From Schistocephalus solidus (Eukaryota; Platyhelminthes; Cestoda; Diphyllobothriidea; Diphyllobothriidae): a DNA stretch of 64,000 nt. A model generated the notes under the pieces. It ran no database searches. It was not told where the DNA came from and was given only the letters and a program-made list of their open reading frames with translations. The stretch covers positions 620,001 to 684,000 of the forward strand of contig WEDG01000242.1 of the NCBI GenBank assembly GCA_017591395.1. The letters are read 5' to 3'. The translations under genes were made by a program, and so were the position numbers. How positions within the stretch are numbered: position 1 is the first letter of the stretch; every line of letters begins with the position of its first letter. This document shows, one piece after another, positions 1-14,149 of the stretch.

Positions 1-3000
1 GACAACTTGAGCTATGCTAGGATTCCAGTAAACAACGATCAACCAGGTAATCTTAACTATGACTTTTGTCTTAAATATAACAGTGGTTGCACCAGAAAAC
101 TTCTGGAGATCGGGAAATGCACTCAAATTATGTTAGTGATTATCGGCTTCCGAAGAGAAGTGGTTTTTACTACTGTATGAAGTGGAAGGAACGTTTGGAC
201 GACGCAAATCAAAGAGGACTCGACTTGGAATCCGCGTTGTGTAGCCCACTATTGGGGTTTCAAGTGCTGAGTATGGCAGACAAATCAAACAGATCATTGT
301 CCCCTTTTCATTAGTTATCCTTCCCGATTTCCGAAGGCTAGTTGCCAAGCCAGCGCCTGCATAGGTCGCAGACCCCGAGTTCCAACTCCAAACGGTAATG
401 CATTTTTTCCTTCTGCGATCAAAAAGAACCCGTGCAGGCCACTCTAAAATGGCTAAATTTAAAACACTTATGTAGTCTTTCAAACGGATGGGTGACATGG
501 ATGGCATGGACAAGTTTACCTTGTTTTACTAAACACAAGTCTGCTTCACGTCCCTTCCGAAATAAAACGGTTAGTGTTATCTGCTTGAGGGTTTTTGTTT
601 CTCATTTATTTAATTTTTTGTTTCAACATATTAGCTGCTCTCAAATGCTTTATTGACCTGCATCCTAATTCGTTCATGTTATATTCAAACGCATTTTTAG
701 CCCACAGAAGGCAGTACTTCCATACTCGTTCACTGATAAGCGAACTGAAAAATTTACAAAGGGTAATGGATGTTAATCCCTAAATTCAGAATCTCTTAGA
801 GCCACTCGGTACCGTTGAGCGATAGTTTTAGGTTTCGGTATTGCTTAACAGTTTTTTGCAGGTGAACAATAAGGGCAGTGGACTAAGTGACTTGGATAAG
901 CCATGCAATCTTGGCTTGCACTTGTATAACTCTGTGAAATACCCAAGTAGAACCGGTTGTGGGCTGGAAACATGCTTAAGCGAACACAATCTAACCAAGC
1001 GGAGCGTAGACCACTCACATCGGCTGAATCTCTATGCCCTTATTATTGGTTATTGCTTAGGAAGACAATCGGCCAAGCCACCAGAATAATATTCCCACAT
1101 CTGACAGGACTTGGAAACTTGGCAAGATTTCGCTCGGCCACCATATTTGTTTACCCATGAATTAGGAAACCCAAAGAGTGAGTTTTGAGATCTCAAGCAT
1201 TATCTGTTGATAGGTTATAAACGGTCATAACTGCAACCTTGTTGCCCTTGCTTCTATCCCAAAGATTGTAAGGTATTTTTCAACCTCCAAGATCGTAGTT
1301 TTGATAATTAAAAACTATATTGATATCGTATTGAAAACAAGGAGCCAGCACATCTAGTAAACATGTCTCAAGACGGAGTGTAGACACCAACCCCTTGATG
1401 TGGTGCGAATGCTTTACCGCCGATGTGTTTAACTTACGCATTGGACAATTTGCCCTTTCTTACTTTAAGTGCTAAATTTAATGAGCTGCAAAAGTGAAAT
1501 ATTTATTTAATAATGACATTATTGCGGTAAATCGTAGTGCTTAAAGTATGGTTGCTCTTTTTTGAACATACCCCGCAATTCACACGGATTGCAAGTTTTT
1601 CAGTAGATTAGAATTTATGCGATGAGACTCGATAATAAAGGCTATATGCAAAAAGCTGTAAATGGTATTGATTCATTGTTCCTAGTATAAACCAAGTGTT
1701 TAAGGGTGGGTTTGGCATGTCTAAATTATCCATTCTCAAAATAATTAAATAGTTTTACAAATTTAGGGTAGTTTCATCTCGATCACTACTGAACCTCAAG
1801 GCTCAGCCCTTTCCTTGAGATCTTAGGAGTGTACACAACTTGGTTCGAGGACACTTGATATTTCCTAAGGAAAAATGTTGAAAAAAATATAAAACTTTAT
1901 ATAATAGGAATTTTCAAAAATAATCCCCTAATATGCCACAATAGAACCTTAAACCGTTAAAAGAGCCCACACATACCAAAAAAATTGAATGACCATAAAC
2001 TTTTCATTTTTTAAAAACACGTTTTATGAAAACTATGTGAAAGTTGGAGCACATTCATTTTGGAAAACTATCCCAAAACTTTCCTTCAATCAGTACCGGG
2101 AAAAGTTTTTTTTATCTTGGAAGCGTTCAAAGCAACAACGAAACTTTAACAAACGCTGAACTTCACTAAGCGGACTCATTGCATAAGGATACATTAAAGG
2201 GCTTGACTCGTCCTTTTAATCAACTGTCCTCTAGGTTGCTTGCTCTTCAGAGGACTTTAAAATCCCCCTATTTAGAGTAATATATACGTTTCAAACAAAT
2301 CAATTCAAAGAATACTACTGCATTATTAACAAGAGGACAGAAAGTAGTTAAAAAAACGCCTCTTCAAAAATACATATCTATTTATCTTCTGAACTTTTAA
2401 ATGCTGCACCATGTTTTGCCGGTTACAAAATTTGATCTTACCGAGCAAATGTTTAGATTCTATTAAGGTGTGCGCATTTCTGGAAGCATATCCGACGCAA
2501 GTCACGGCTGTATGGTGAAAGTAGCTGCCACTTTCTTCCCGTAAGTGAACACATATAATAAAATGGTCACTAACGAACGGACTGAATCATAAATACTTTT
2601 TGGATTACCATGTCCCTGGAACTTAGCTCCCTTAAACTTCCGGCAGCTGGAAATTGCAGGACAAGTCATAAATCGCAGTGTTCTTTCAGCGGTGATTGTG
2701 AAAAAGGTAGCAATTGATTCCTTCTACAGTCTGTCGATACAGCAGATTAACTCAATCCTAGAAGATATGAAACTAGGAGACGATGTGCGCTGTGATATTC
2801 ATAATCTTCTCGGTTGAATTAACCATAACTGTGCATCCTTACCTTCCTTTACTTTCTAAAAGAACCCAAGTAACTAAGATGCTCGCAGGTTTATATCGCC
2901 TTTAAAAAATCTAATACCTGGGCGTTTGCTGAGTGGCCTGATTAAAATATTTGGCTTGCCCTGACATAGCAACAACCAACTGGAATGTTGGAAGAAGGAT

Positions 3001-6000
3001 AGAGGATTGCATTACCTAAATGATAATTGATAAGCAAGCACTGTCTTTAACGTACATCTGAAAGGCACGATGAACGATAGGATAATTCGGTTTGGTAATA
3101 AATTAGGATATAAAACAACTATTGCGTGAAAATTTGTATCTCAAGAGTACTTAAGCGCGCGTTTACTTAAGATTCTGCATTCATTCTCCGAATGAAGTTT
3201 GATTCTGAAACTTACTACCTGGTCAAACTTATCTAAAGCTGACACTTGATTGACAGAATAAAGAAAAGTACTGTACCTAAACGCCTCACGGAAGAGGCTT
3301 AAAACGTCGTCCCAAAACAATAGTCACTGGTGTTTGTTGATTTGAAAACAACGGTCCACTGCCGTATATAGTGGAAATTTAGCAAATAAGTCCCCCTTGA
3401 GACAAAAGGTAAGTTAATAGATCATGAAGATAGTATTCTTGTTGCTATTGTGGGAGCATAGATAAGTGACACGGGGTCTTCCCATGTTCTCGGAGTCACA
3501 TAAAGTGCAGGGGTTAAGGTACCTGATGAGTCTTACGAAAATACTCGGCTGGAATAATTAAAAAGTGTGATTACTTGAAGAGTTATAACTTGTTAATGGC
3601 CTACCATACGCGCATCGAAAAATCATGCCAGTGACAAGCCATTGATTGTAAAACACCTAGGACAAAATGGTGCACTTGCTAAAGAAAAAGAAAAAGATGA
3701 TTCCCATGGTCACAACCAACTCCCCAAGAAGCACGAAGGCCTTTGACGCCCACCGCCAATGAGGGCTCGTGTTCTCTTTTTGAAGTGTGCCAGTGAACCA
3801 ATCAGCGCCTAATTGAGGTGAAATTAGCAGACAGTTTTATACGCACGGTTGACTAAGTGCAGGCCACTTTATTCATATCTCAGAAGATTGAACAGCCGAT
3901 GTACTAAAGAGGGCTACGTGGCAACATTTGGACTACCTTTAGATCTGCTTTGGATTTACTGTCTGAAAATCCAGCTAACAGTTTGGAATGTAGATCCTCG
4001 TCTTTGGAATCTCGAGTCATCTGCTAAAGCTAAACATGCTACGAATGAAGTAAGTAAACCCACTTACACTTGAACTGAAAGAGAGAAATACTGGTATACG
4101 AAGCTTGCAATCATATAAAAAAACCTTTTTTCCGATGGCCACAATTTACTATTTATTTGTGGAGAGAAAACTGTTCTGAATATTTTGGAGTGTAAAAGAA
4201 TGCATCTGGTAAAAATGACAACTTTGTTTACCTTGGCGTTTTAACGGAAGGTGTCGAGTATCTACATATAATGGGGTAGCAGTTCTATAAGCATCATAAT
4301 AAAGGAAAGTCAAATTACTTAAAAACTATTCTAACGAAAAGTGCGGGTTGATAAAAAAATCTCTAATTTCCCACTCATTACGTTCACACCAGTCCATATT
4401 CTTATGCACATTTTCAGTGATGGATTACAGTGTTACTTCAAAGAGCATACATAAGTCAAACACAATAATATTTTCTCTCTTCCATAGGCACTATAATCAT
4501 TTTATTTTAAGGTTGAGTCTTTTGAGAGATTAATATGAAGTAGTGATGACTTAGCGCAAACCAATCGTCCATTAGCTGACTGAAAAAACAAGCAATCGAT
4601 ACTTCAGAGCATCCGGCATTCACACTGTCATATGCTTGAATCAGTTAATAAAAACTTATTTATGAACAACCTAGATATTTTATTTAAACCGAACTGCTCT
4701 GCTAATAAATGAAATTTTAATGCTAATATGCTTAAGACTAAGATGAAATTTATGGCTGGAAATGGATCCAGATACATCCATAGTTCGAATTCAACATTCG
4801 AAGTAGCGACATAGGTTGAGTCAAAAGCGTGCAAGACAGTATACGCTCAACGACATGTTGACGAATTTTCCATAAAATGATTGGTGCTTTATTGATTTCA
4901 AAAATAGCATTAATAAGAGTTTCATTAACACCCTATAAGTGCTTCGAATGTTGAATTAATGTAAAAGGTGTTTCTCATCCAGGAGTAGGCTAGTATTTCT
5001 TGTATCTAAACTCTATTCTAGACCCGAACACAAGCATATCTCAAACGTAATAATCTTTAGAGGATACATGCTCTAAAGTAACAGAATTTCCAAATCTACA
5101 ATATACCTTGAGTGTTTCCACTACTCAAGAGCGCAATTCGTTTTAATTTTAATAAGCACCTAAGAAGCATGAACTATAAGACAAAATAGTATTCAGTTGT
5201 TATGCTCAAAACAACGCGTGAGTGAAGTAAAGGAGCTGCCTCCACCCGCTCTTGTTACCGAAGCATTTTGTATGAGGCCTCATAGAAGAACATTTCCCAT
5301 TATCAGTCCATATAATAAGATCCAAGAAAAATAAAGGTAAGAACTAAGAAACAAAATATCCTAAAAGATGCTGGTTAATATTTGGATTATATTTTCCTTT
5401 TTATTGACATTATAAAGTCTCCTACAGGTACCCAACACCTAAGATCAACACGAAAACAAGTTTTTTTGGATGAACGTGGAAAAAGAAGGCGTAGCTGTTT
5501 TTGGTTTATATGAGCAGTACTGTATTTTACCGCATGAAAACATATGGGTCAATGACGTAATGGGGGTAATTATTTTCATCAGTAAAAGCTACTTATTATT
5601 AAAAATACATCCAAAACCATTTCGTTTTAAACCACCTTAGCAAAACACTATCAGAACTGTCCAGTCACTGCGAATGAATTAAGTAAATACACTTGGAAGT
5701 ACTAATGCCACTATAGGATGCATAAAATTCAAATATGGCATGCCATTGCTTTAGTGGGTTTCTGATGAATTTTATTAATGACGAAATTCTCAACAGTTCG
5801 ATCCAGTATGCCTTATTTATAGGGAAACACACCCAATGCTGGCAGATACAAGCACCATTTACGTCAAAAATGGATGAAAACACCATGAGACACAGCAATG
5901 AAAGGAATATCAGAAACTTATAATTCTAACTGAGAGTACACTTGGAAAACACTGTCGTGGTTGAAAAGAAATTACTTTTATTGTTCTTTTTGAGAATTAT

Positions 6001-7690
6001 CTGATTGATTAGTTCTAACCAAATCTAAGTTCCATGCCTGATGGATGGTATGTGGGATGCTACTTTTAAATAATCCTTTTAACGGTTCTTTTCGCGCGTT
6101 GTGTTATGATTGGTGTATGCAAATTTTCTCACCACATAAGTACTCGACTGAGATGCCACAGCGTTCAAAATATTTAAGAACGACATCTTTATCCGATTCT
6201 AAGCACACTTTAAGTCTCAACGCTTCCGTCTCCAGCATTGCAACGATTTAAAGAAGCCGGCCAAGATTAAATTCGTTGTCTTAGCGTCCCACTGATTTTT
6301 GGGTTGGTCATCGAAGTCTGGATGGAGTGAATGATAAAAGTGCCTAAGCCAGGCATAGCTACCTCAATTGCGCTTTCCTGGATGACAAAAACACTTGATT
6401 ATTGACTCTTCCCCTGTGTGATAAACCAAAGTTAAACGGCAAATGCATAATCCCTATCGCATTGTAAGAAGCAGACCTGAATGTTTAAAATTACCACTGT
6501 GCGGAGACTACGTTTTAGTGTACCACAATTAAGTAACAAACAGCAAAAAAACCTGCCCATAAATGTCAACACATTACTATTAACCTTTTTGCTCTCCATG
6601 CAATGATTCTATCAAGTGTTTGAGATTTTATGACTTTATGCGGACACTGATGAACCTACACCCCTGCAATCACGAAGATCCAGGTGCAGAGTCATCAACC
6701 TAGAGATAAATCTGAACTACTCCTATAGAAGAATATTACTATATGCTTAGAATACTATCTTTATGATGCTCATGCAATCATCAGTCGAATTTACTATGTG
6801 AATGGCACTCTCGTAGCTTTTTCAGCATAGCTGACTATTATCTGCACCAGTTTCAACACTATTGTTGCAACTGGCCTTCTATTTGAGTCAAAAACGGAAC
6901 AGAAGTGGAAGGAATGAATAGGCCTATAAATTGCTGCCTAGAACACTGGCCATTTTGCGCTCTCATCATCCCAAAACGCAGTTGCAACAAACAGTACTTT
7001 TCCAGGAGTGAGGTTTTTCTAAAGTTTCGTTCAGCCTGAAATTTTTCATAAAGTGCAGAAGTCAAAAATGAGCCTGACGGGAAAGCAACTTAACCTTCTA
7101 ACTTTATGAGATACAAGTTTTGAAGAGGTTCCCCACCGTTCTCCTACCCCCACTCTTAACTGCGCATATGTGGTGTGAACTTTTAATTTTTGGTCTTTCA
7201 GTCGTTACCCTTCCACAGCCCCACTCTTGTCATTCCCGATGGTCGTACCAGAATGATTGACTTCTACGAAGAAACCTACAATCACAGACCCACAAATCAG
7301 CCCTGCAGGATGCTGGCGGTGGGGAAGGGCGCGGCGAGGGGGTGTTTCCAAAATAACCGCCTACCCCAGAGATGCCGCATTTTCCCATAAATTTTGAGGC
7401 AATCACAAACGCAAAATACCCACTCTTGCCTCGTCTGTTCCACGCAATAGCACCACCGGCGGGTAGGTCAGACCTGAGCGATCACGGTGGTCGGCAAGTC
7501 AACACCAGTGCACGTTGTCGTAATCGGTGTCAGAGTTAACTAGCCGCATCAACCGCAGCATAGGCTAATGTAGGAGAGATGCTTGTTTATCTAAAAAGCG
7601 GGATTTACGCCAAACTGCAACACCGAGTATGGGAAAATGCATATGCAGGATGGAATATGCCAGGTTGAAGAGCTGTCCATCGGCCTAAAG
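1..7690. other. Gene-free upstream DNA, no supported feature
   Basis: AT-rich sequence with stops in all frames. The longest open frame (133-513, minus, 126 codons) has no domain I recognise and many open frames start with non-ATG codons. I see no splice-linked coding exons, no RNA gene and no long repeat. It could hold distal regulatory DNA of the Wnt gene 15 kb downstream, but nothing in the sequence demonstrates this. Confidence 0.5.
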
Positions 7691-7695
7691 ATAAT

Positions 7696-7758
7696 GGAGG
7701 AGGAAAAGAAGGAGGAAGGGTGGAGGAGGAGGAGGAGGAGGAGGAGGAGGAGGAGGAG
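7696..7758. repeat. (GGA)n-type purine triplet microsatellite
   Basis: An impure GGA/GGAA stretch passes into a clean run of about 12 GAG units at roughly 7722-7757. Translation on either strand gives polyarginine or polyleucine, which explains the open frames at 7591-7905 without any gene. The strand is purine-rich, so triplex or R-loop formation is conceivable, but that is inference. Confidence 0.95.
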
Positions 7759-10220
7759 AGAAGCAGCCGGCAACCATTGTAAGAGCAGTGTTGTTGATAT
7801 CCTGCTAGTATTTTCCTGACAAAGTATTCGGGTACAATGAGAGCAAAAAGAGTTGAGTTCCACCTCCATTACTGACAATAGCAACATCAGGGCCGAAAAA
7901 GACAATGAAGATTAGAATGGCCATTTCTGGCTCATTAGCCATCATCGGCCACTATGCGGCTGTTCGAAAACGAGCCGAAAGGAAGATCGGGACGATTGAG
8001 CCCCGTTAACGGTCGGTGAACGTTCATCAATGAATGCAATACCAACATCGACTGTGAAAGCTGACCAGGGTTTTGGTGCTTACCTCATCACACGTGAGCA
8101 CACGACTTCCAGCCGATAGAAATGTGAACGGCAAATCACGATCTGTTGGGTTTTTCCATACAAGTATGTCAGATTCCCAGGCACCTCATGCTAGAAGTGT
8201 CCGAAAATACAGTAGTCTCTCTTCATGAAATGCTACATCTCAGTAAAGAATTCTGTATATTTATCGTTGGACCACTCGGCGAAGTAAAGAATGCCTTCTA
8301 AAGTTACCCATAAGTCTATTTACCAGTACCTATAAGCTAGCCGTATTTCGCAGGTTTTTAGTATTTTAGAATTTTACCGACGGTGGAACTTGACATAGAT
8401 CGTCGATTCAGTAGGTACTGGCATGAATATTACAAATATTGACGAGTACAGTCAAGCCTGAAGTACGCATAAATATCTGCTACAGAAAAACGAAATATGT
8501 AATTCTCCCCCAAAAACCAACTATAGTGGTTATTTGTTATCAGACATCAGTTCACCGCATTGAAGACCGTTTATAAAAATCTGTGACGTCAAGTCACTAC
8601 TCTTGTTATTCTCTTTGTTTAAAGAAGCCAACAGTCTTTGGGGTCGCAGTAAATACAACAAACATTAAAAGTAATGCACTTACAAACTGCTTTCTCCTCT
8701 TTATATTTTTTTAGTTGCGGTAACATCAACGCGTTCCAATGTGAATCAGACATTAAGCAAACATTTGGTTCACGGCAAGAAATCTGCCCATTCATGTTTT
8801 ATCGGAATTTCTGACTTATTCATGCCCCGACAGTGTACATTTATAGATTAACATGGCATGTGGCCCACTCAGTAACATTAAATCCACAATTAGCAAAAGT
8901 ATTAAGCATAAATAAATTATTCTTATCGTCTCTTAAACATTTCGGATGCGTCAACCCCCTTAAAATTGCTGAAGCTTTCATCAACATTCCAATAGAAATG
9001 AATATTTTAAAATCTGGTCATTCATGATCAATTCCAAGGCAGTTAGTTGCACAGTAATTCTCTACCACAAAATTTTGCATGACGCGTCGAGTATAAACAG
9101 GGTGAAAATTATACTAGTATTTTGCTGTGGCACAAAAGATCCCTTGTATCCGTAATCTCTAGAAAGGACTGCTTAAGTTTTTAGGTCCCGCAAAAGAATC
9201 TCATTAAGTACCTCATTTAGGATCAGAAACTGATTTTTGAGGAGATTTTGGGAAAGAAGTACACTACTCAGCTTAGTAATTGCTTGTAACGGCTAATCAA
9301 ATCAGATCAAATAGTCAGTTGATTATTTTTGACTCCAGTGGCCCTTGAACTTTATACCATACACGCTGTTTCACGCAGTTGGATCAGCGGCGAACAATTT
9401 TGTGAGCACAGCATTGCATCGTTTTCGACTTTATTCGATTTGCGATAGTGGGCCTGGTAAAGATCCAGTTTGACGCACACTGTGATTTGATGAGCAACTA
9501 GAATGATTTGAACGGAAAATCTGATCTCCTTGTTCAGTTGTCATCAACCCAGGGAGGTTATGCCATGATTCGAAAGGCAGCATTGCAAATAAACAGAGAA
9601 GTTTTAGATTGAAGTATTTATCATCAACTTTGATTCAGTAGATACAAGTATGGAATGAATTTTTGGCCAGAACCCTTATCTAAGTCAACATAATTCTGAG
9701 AATGTTAGGCTTACAGGAACACCTGTTGTTTAGTATTTTCGAAAAATGTATCCTGGTATGTGATTTCAACTCTATTTCCAGTCGAAAAACAAATGATTTA
9801 GAGCCTTTAGAAAAGCTGTCGCCACGCGCAGCCCACAAAAGCTAATGAAAGTTTTCTAGTGGACAGGCCCCATTCATCGACTGATTCATAAGGGGAAATC
9901 CCAATGCATGCAAACTTTACGCTGGCAGAATACTGATATCTTTTTTCCTTGGAATAGGTTCCATCTGCTAGAACTTAGATTTAAGCAAGCCATCGTACAA
10001 GTAGACAAAATGATGCACAGTTTTCTGTGAAATTATTTACCATACTGACAACAGACGTACCAGCTTAAAGCCCAGACAGCTATTTCGCCGAAGTTGTGCC
10101 ACTGTATGACCCAGCTGCGAGGGGTTAAGTTCAGCAGGGGATCATTAAGCGTTTCCCCTGTGTTTTCTAACATGTGAATGCTAGTTTCCATCCTGCCTCC
10201 CTTAATTTCTGGGGAAATTA
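7759..10220. other. Gene-free stretch with a weak SINE-like piece
   Basis: No coding exon is supported. Around 7910-8080 a short segment (AATGGCCATTTCTGGC, then a GCC-ATCATCGGCC block and a CGGTGAACGTTCATCAA block) resembles the body of the tRNA-derived SINE family at 24.4-24.9 kb. It has no recognisable tRNA head, so it is probably a truncated body. The rest is AT-rich sequence in which I see nothing. Confidence 0.4.
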
Positions 10221-10317
10221 GTGCGCAAACATGAAGTAAACCCTTTGGAACAAACGGAACTTTCGGACCAAAGCATGAAAACGTTTGTTCCAAAGGATTT
10301 ACTCAAAGTTTGAGCAT
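10221..10317. other. Long imperfect hairpin, pre-miRNA-like geometry
   Basis: The arms 10226-10256 and 10282-10312 are reverse complements over 31 bp with four mismatches. The inner 21 bp has only one mismatch (core CCTTTGGAACAAACG). The loop is 25 nt, and three to four further pairs extend the stem to 10221 and 10317. Transcribed on either strand it would fold into a stem-loop of about 97 nt, within the size range of animal miRNA precursors. I do not recognise a known mature miRNA seed. A short foldback transposon would give the same geometry. Confidence 0.55.
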
Positions 10318-11490
10318 ATAATTCTTCTGAAATGTAACAAGAGAGGACAGGTTCCTCTTAAAAGCTGTTATTTGGGTGAATATTTGCTCAGTAGTGCCAT
10401 CCACCAGTTGCCATTTTCTAGATATTTATAAGTGTAGGTTCTTCAGACAACAAAGTCTTAAATACAGTCAGTCTTAATGCGCTAATATCATGGTGGTTTG
10501 GCTTTTTTAAGAGGACAACTAATTTACCTTTCGAGTTTAACAGCCTCTAACAATTTTTTACGTTGTACATATGCTTTTATTCCTTCGAATTCACCTTTTA
10601 TTCTTTAAATGTCAAATGCTTCCCGAAGCAGCACACTGCCTTCACAAAATCAACACACATCAGGAGCACCCATGTAAAAATACGAGACTGTGGCAGATTC
10701 AGTTGGAAACAAAGAGACTCACAAATTGAGGCTGGCTAAGGCAGAGTTTTAATAATTTGCCATTGTAGGAGTTCATTGCTGATCTATATGACGTCAAAAA
10801 GGGGGATGCGAGCCCGGATTTTCAGCGGCTGTCGTCGTAATTCGAAACCCTGGAGCGTGAGACAACAGCAAAAAGATAATAAGGACAGTTTTGTGCCGGT
10901 GCAGTTCACAGGATACAATTCAGGTCATTTCTAAAGAAGAGCTTCACCAAAGTAACTATCAAGGAAAGAAACTGAATTGCACATGTCTGTGTTCAACACC
11001 TCCAAAACAATTTACCTTGAGCAACATGCCTGAAGGAGGCAGAAACGTCTTTCAGGGCAAATGCGAAAATACAGCCTTTTTGCATTTTTTCTCGAACTCG
11101 GGATGCCCATATCCAGCCCAAGCCAGTGAGACAACACCGTTGTTTAGTGCACTGCTACGGCAGGCAGCAGAGGTGCGCACGGATTATGATCTCCACCATC
11201 GTCGTCCCAGGTCCGCAAATAGATTAGAAGCCGATACCACGGGCCCCCGCAAAGACGGTTGAGCATCCACATGGCTAGTTCGGAGCCAGTTGTGCTATAT
11301 ATTTCTATATCGCTTCAGGAAAGGGAGCACAAACAAAAGCAAAACCAGGAAGTCAGCATGTAGACTATTTCACGCGCACTTTCACCGTCCCCTCCTCCAC
11401 ATTTATGCCTTAAAAGCCTCACAGCCTTCCTTTTCCGTGTGCCCCTGTATCCCTCCCTCGCGCCCTCACAACTGTCTAGAAGCTGCCGTA
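10318..11490. other. Gene-free stretch with an unrecognised open frame
   Basis: A 123-codon open frame on the plus strand lies at 10891-11262, but its start is not ATG and its product has no recognisable domain, signal peptide or repeat. The surrounding sequence is unique-looking. I would not annotate a gene without transcript evidence. Confidence 0.4.
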
Positions 11491-11495
11491 GACAC

Positions 11496-11526
11496 GCCAC
11501 CACCACCACCGCCGCCGCCACCACCA

Positions 11527-11553
<27 letters not shown>
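11496..11553. repeat. (CCA/CCG)n triplet microsatellite
   Basis: About 19 CCN triplets in a row alternate between blocks of CCA and CCG. They read as polyproline in one frame, and as polyglycine, polyalanine or polythreonine in others. This accounts for all four open frames overlapping 11290-11693. The flanks are locally GC-rich and contain CpGs, unusual for this window. An exon of a low-complexity protein cannot be excluded but has no other support. Confidence 0.95.
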
Positions 11554-11557
<4 letters not shown>

Positions 11558-11934
11558 TCCGATTTGGCGCGGCGTGCAAAGAGGAAGACTGCTGTGGGTA
11601 GGGAAGGCTTTGGGGCGGGGCGGCAGCCGCAAGCATATTAATTCGTTCGTCCAATTTCGAGGTTTTTTGTTATTTTGCACACAGTTGCGTTAGGCAGCAG
11701 GGAAATACGCAGTCTGAATTACGTTCAGTTAGCTAGGCGCATACTGTCCGCCTACACATCCGTCCTTCCTAAATCGAGGTAACGGGTTTTTGGCGGGCAG
11801 TAAGGATCATATCACATGAGCACTTCTTCTGTCTCCCATCCCAGGGTGCCAAAAGTGCGAAAATGTGGGCCTCAGCTGGGGGCTTGTCTAATGGTCAAAC
11901 CCTCAGTATTTGGCATCACCTTCTGTTCAGAATA

Positions 11935-12195
11935 GCTCACATGGCCCCTCTCGCAAGGACAAGGGTTTCAGAATCCCCCACGTGATACAAGTGACCTTGC
12001 TTTGAATTCCAGGAGGGGCATATATTACCGTGTCATAACCTTAAAATTAATCCTACCTGAACCCCTAAGCCTAATCCTACCCTCCAAGCTGACACACACC
12101 CTAACCATAACCTAAACCCTAACTACCCTTGAGGCTACAGCAAATTTGCTTGTACTATGAGTGGTTCCTGTTCCCATGTCCTGTCAGAGGGGGGG
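11935..12195. mobile_element. TIR-type repeat with CCCTAA-like filling, copy 1
   Basis: The centre (about 12035-12135) is a degenerate series of CCTAA/CCCTAA-like units. The right end (GAGTGGTTCCTGTTCC then TGTCCTGTCAGAGG) matches the right ends of copies near 51.55 and 62.53 kb. The left end (CTCGCAAGGACAAGGG) is a weak reverse complement of the right end. Non-autonomous, with no coding capacity. It resembles a MITE whose interior is telomere-like sequence. Confidence 0.6.
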
Positions 12196-14149
12196 ACGCA
12201 ATATAGGCAATTTATTTTGCCAAGTAGAGGATACTTTGTTATGGAAAGTATACAAATTGAAAGAGCCCACATGCATTGCACCTACCAGAAGACTAAACAA
12301 AAAGTGTTCCGCAGATAGAGATTCATCCTAAGAGCTACTCGATGCTGCGTACAGTGGACTGAATGATAAGTTACCAACGGATTAAGCAACACCCTGCCTT
12401 GAAAACTATCTGATTGGCCATTTGGAATTTGCTTTCTGCATAGGGAAGCAGCCCTTCCTCAATTTAATTGAGGAAAGCAACATAATTGGTGTTTTTGTTG
12501 CGTTGGAGCTCTATCAAAAGCATGCTTCTTTATGTCAGTAAGTCAGGGCTAGAGGGCTAAATTCCATAGGAATGAAGGCTCCTAGGCTGTATTGACAGGT
12601 TTGCAGGCCCTTGGCTACTTGTTGAAGCTTCAATTTTGACCAAATGGTTTAGGTTCAAATTCCAGGTTACTCAGACGCGAGCTTGGGGCATTAGTGACAG
12701 ATAAGGACTAGAAAGCGAAAGATGGCCATTTCGGTCTTCCAGATCTTTGTCGGTATTTTTTCTACTAGCAGTTAACACACTTGGACCTCCTTGTTGAAAT
12801 TGTAACTTCGCTGCCATTTTCCCCGGATAAGCAATCTAGAATAGAAATTTGCTGAGTTTACCAAGGTAACCCGCAAGTACTATCCCTGAATTTTCAGGGA
12901 ACACACGAATATTCAAAGAAAATTTTCGTTTTAAAATACTTTTCGATAATATTTCTTTTGAAGTGGGTTCATGGCTCCGTCACCGATCGTTATACAGACA
13001 ACGTTATTGTACGTAACACTAAATATTATTTAACGAACACAAAATTCATTTTGATACATATGAAACCGCAAGTTTTGTAATAATTTTCACACGTCAAAAC
13101 TGGATAAAAAGCACGAAACCTTAGATCAAGGAGTAATTTATTGATTCATACCCCACATTAATCGGCTGCTTGAGTTGATAAAAAGTAGTCAACAGAAGTA
13201 ATTATCTGCTTAGATTTTGTGCACTGTCTTTTTTCTTATCGTGATCGAAGTGATCTTAGAAATCGAAAGCCCATACATAACATGGATTTTTGCGCCCGTC
13301 TTCAGAAAATTAACAATCTTCAATTGTAAGGAATTGGCTACCTCGTGAAATAATTTGATTGATTATTTTAGTCTCCCTCCTAGTTGCTAACCTTCCTTCC
13401 ACCAGCAAATTAAGAAAGTTGGGTCTCCCCATTAAAATTATAACCTTAATGCCCATTTACCACGTCTAAGAGGATCGAATTAATTATTTATTATTAATTT
13501 ATGAACTTCTGAAGCAGTTTAAAAGCACTATCTTCAAGTTATATATATAACTCAGTCACCACTCGTTACATGCAATGGCTGCGATATTTACTGAATTTTG
13601 GCTCATATTGTAGGTTACGTATATAGCCTCGTTATCATTCGAGATCTACGCGAATCAAACCCATTTTAAACAAGTATTGCGTCATGCAGATTAAAACTGC
13701 CCTGTGATGGAACTCAAAAATTGAGTTGATATTGCTGGACTCGCATACTTCCCTAGAGTCTCTTAAAGTTTTCCCGACGTGGGCAAATCTTTGGCCTATT
13801 TTCACAGTACACAAAATCTGATTTATTCAGGCCCTAAGCCTAACTCCAATTGGCTGCAGGCGTAGTCACATATGCTTTTGTAAAAACGAAATGTTTAGGT
13901 ATTTTTCCTATCAAACCTATTCAATATATATTTTAGGCAGACTCAGTTTCTTGACTGGCCTTCCACTGGGAGCGCCAAGGTTGCTAAACATACGTCATAT
14001 TTTTCGTTGATTTTTGCGTAAGAATTTTGATTGAAAATTGTTTTAGTCTGCCTTCCAAGAACTGCTTCACATTTGATTCAATTTAAATACTGAGTTTCTT
14101 GAAAGTAAAAGCCGTAATTTTAGGTTTTTTCACGTATAATAAGATTTTA
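12196..14149. other. Gene-free stretch with one SINE-like piece
   Basis: No coding exon is supported. At about 12590-12760 a plus-strand segment has a B-box-like GGTTCAAATTCC followed about 65 bp later by GATGGCCATTTCGGTC, which is compatible with a decayed tRNA-derived SINE. A small perfect palindrome (TCCCTGAA-TT-TTCAGGGA, 12883-12900) also occurs. The remainder is AT-rich with nothing recognisable. Confidence 0.4.

Noticed and set aside
7591..7905. Leucine- or arginine-rich open frames on both strands
   Set aside because: Entirely explained by the GAG triplet microsatellite; no conserved sequence flanks it.
11290..11693. Four overlapping open frames with polyproline, polyglycine, polyalanine or polythreonine
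   Set aside because: Produced by the CCA/CCG repeat; being open in several frames at once is a sign of repeat, not of a gene.
12883..12900. 18-bp perfect palindrome
   Set aside because: Too short to exceed chance in 64 kb, and there is no operator context.
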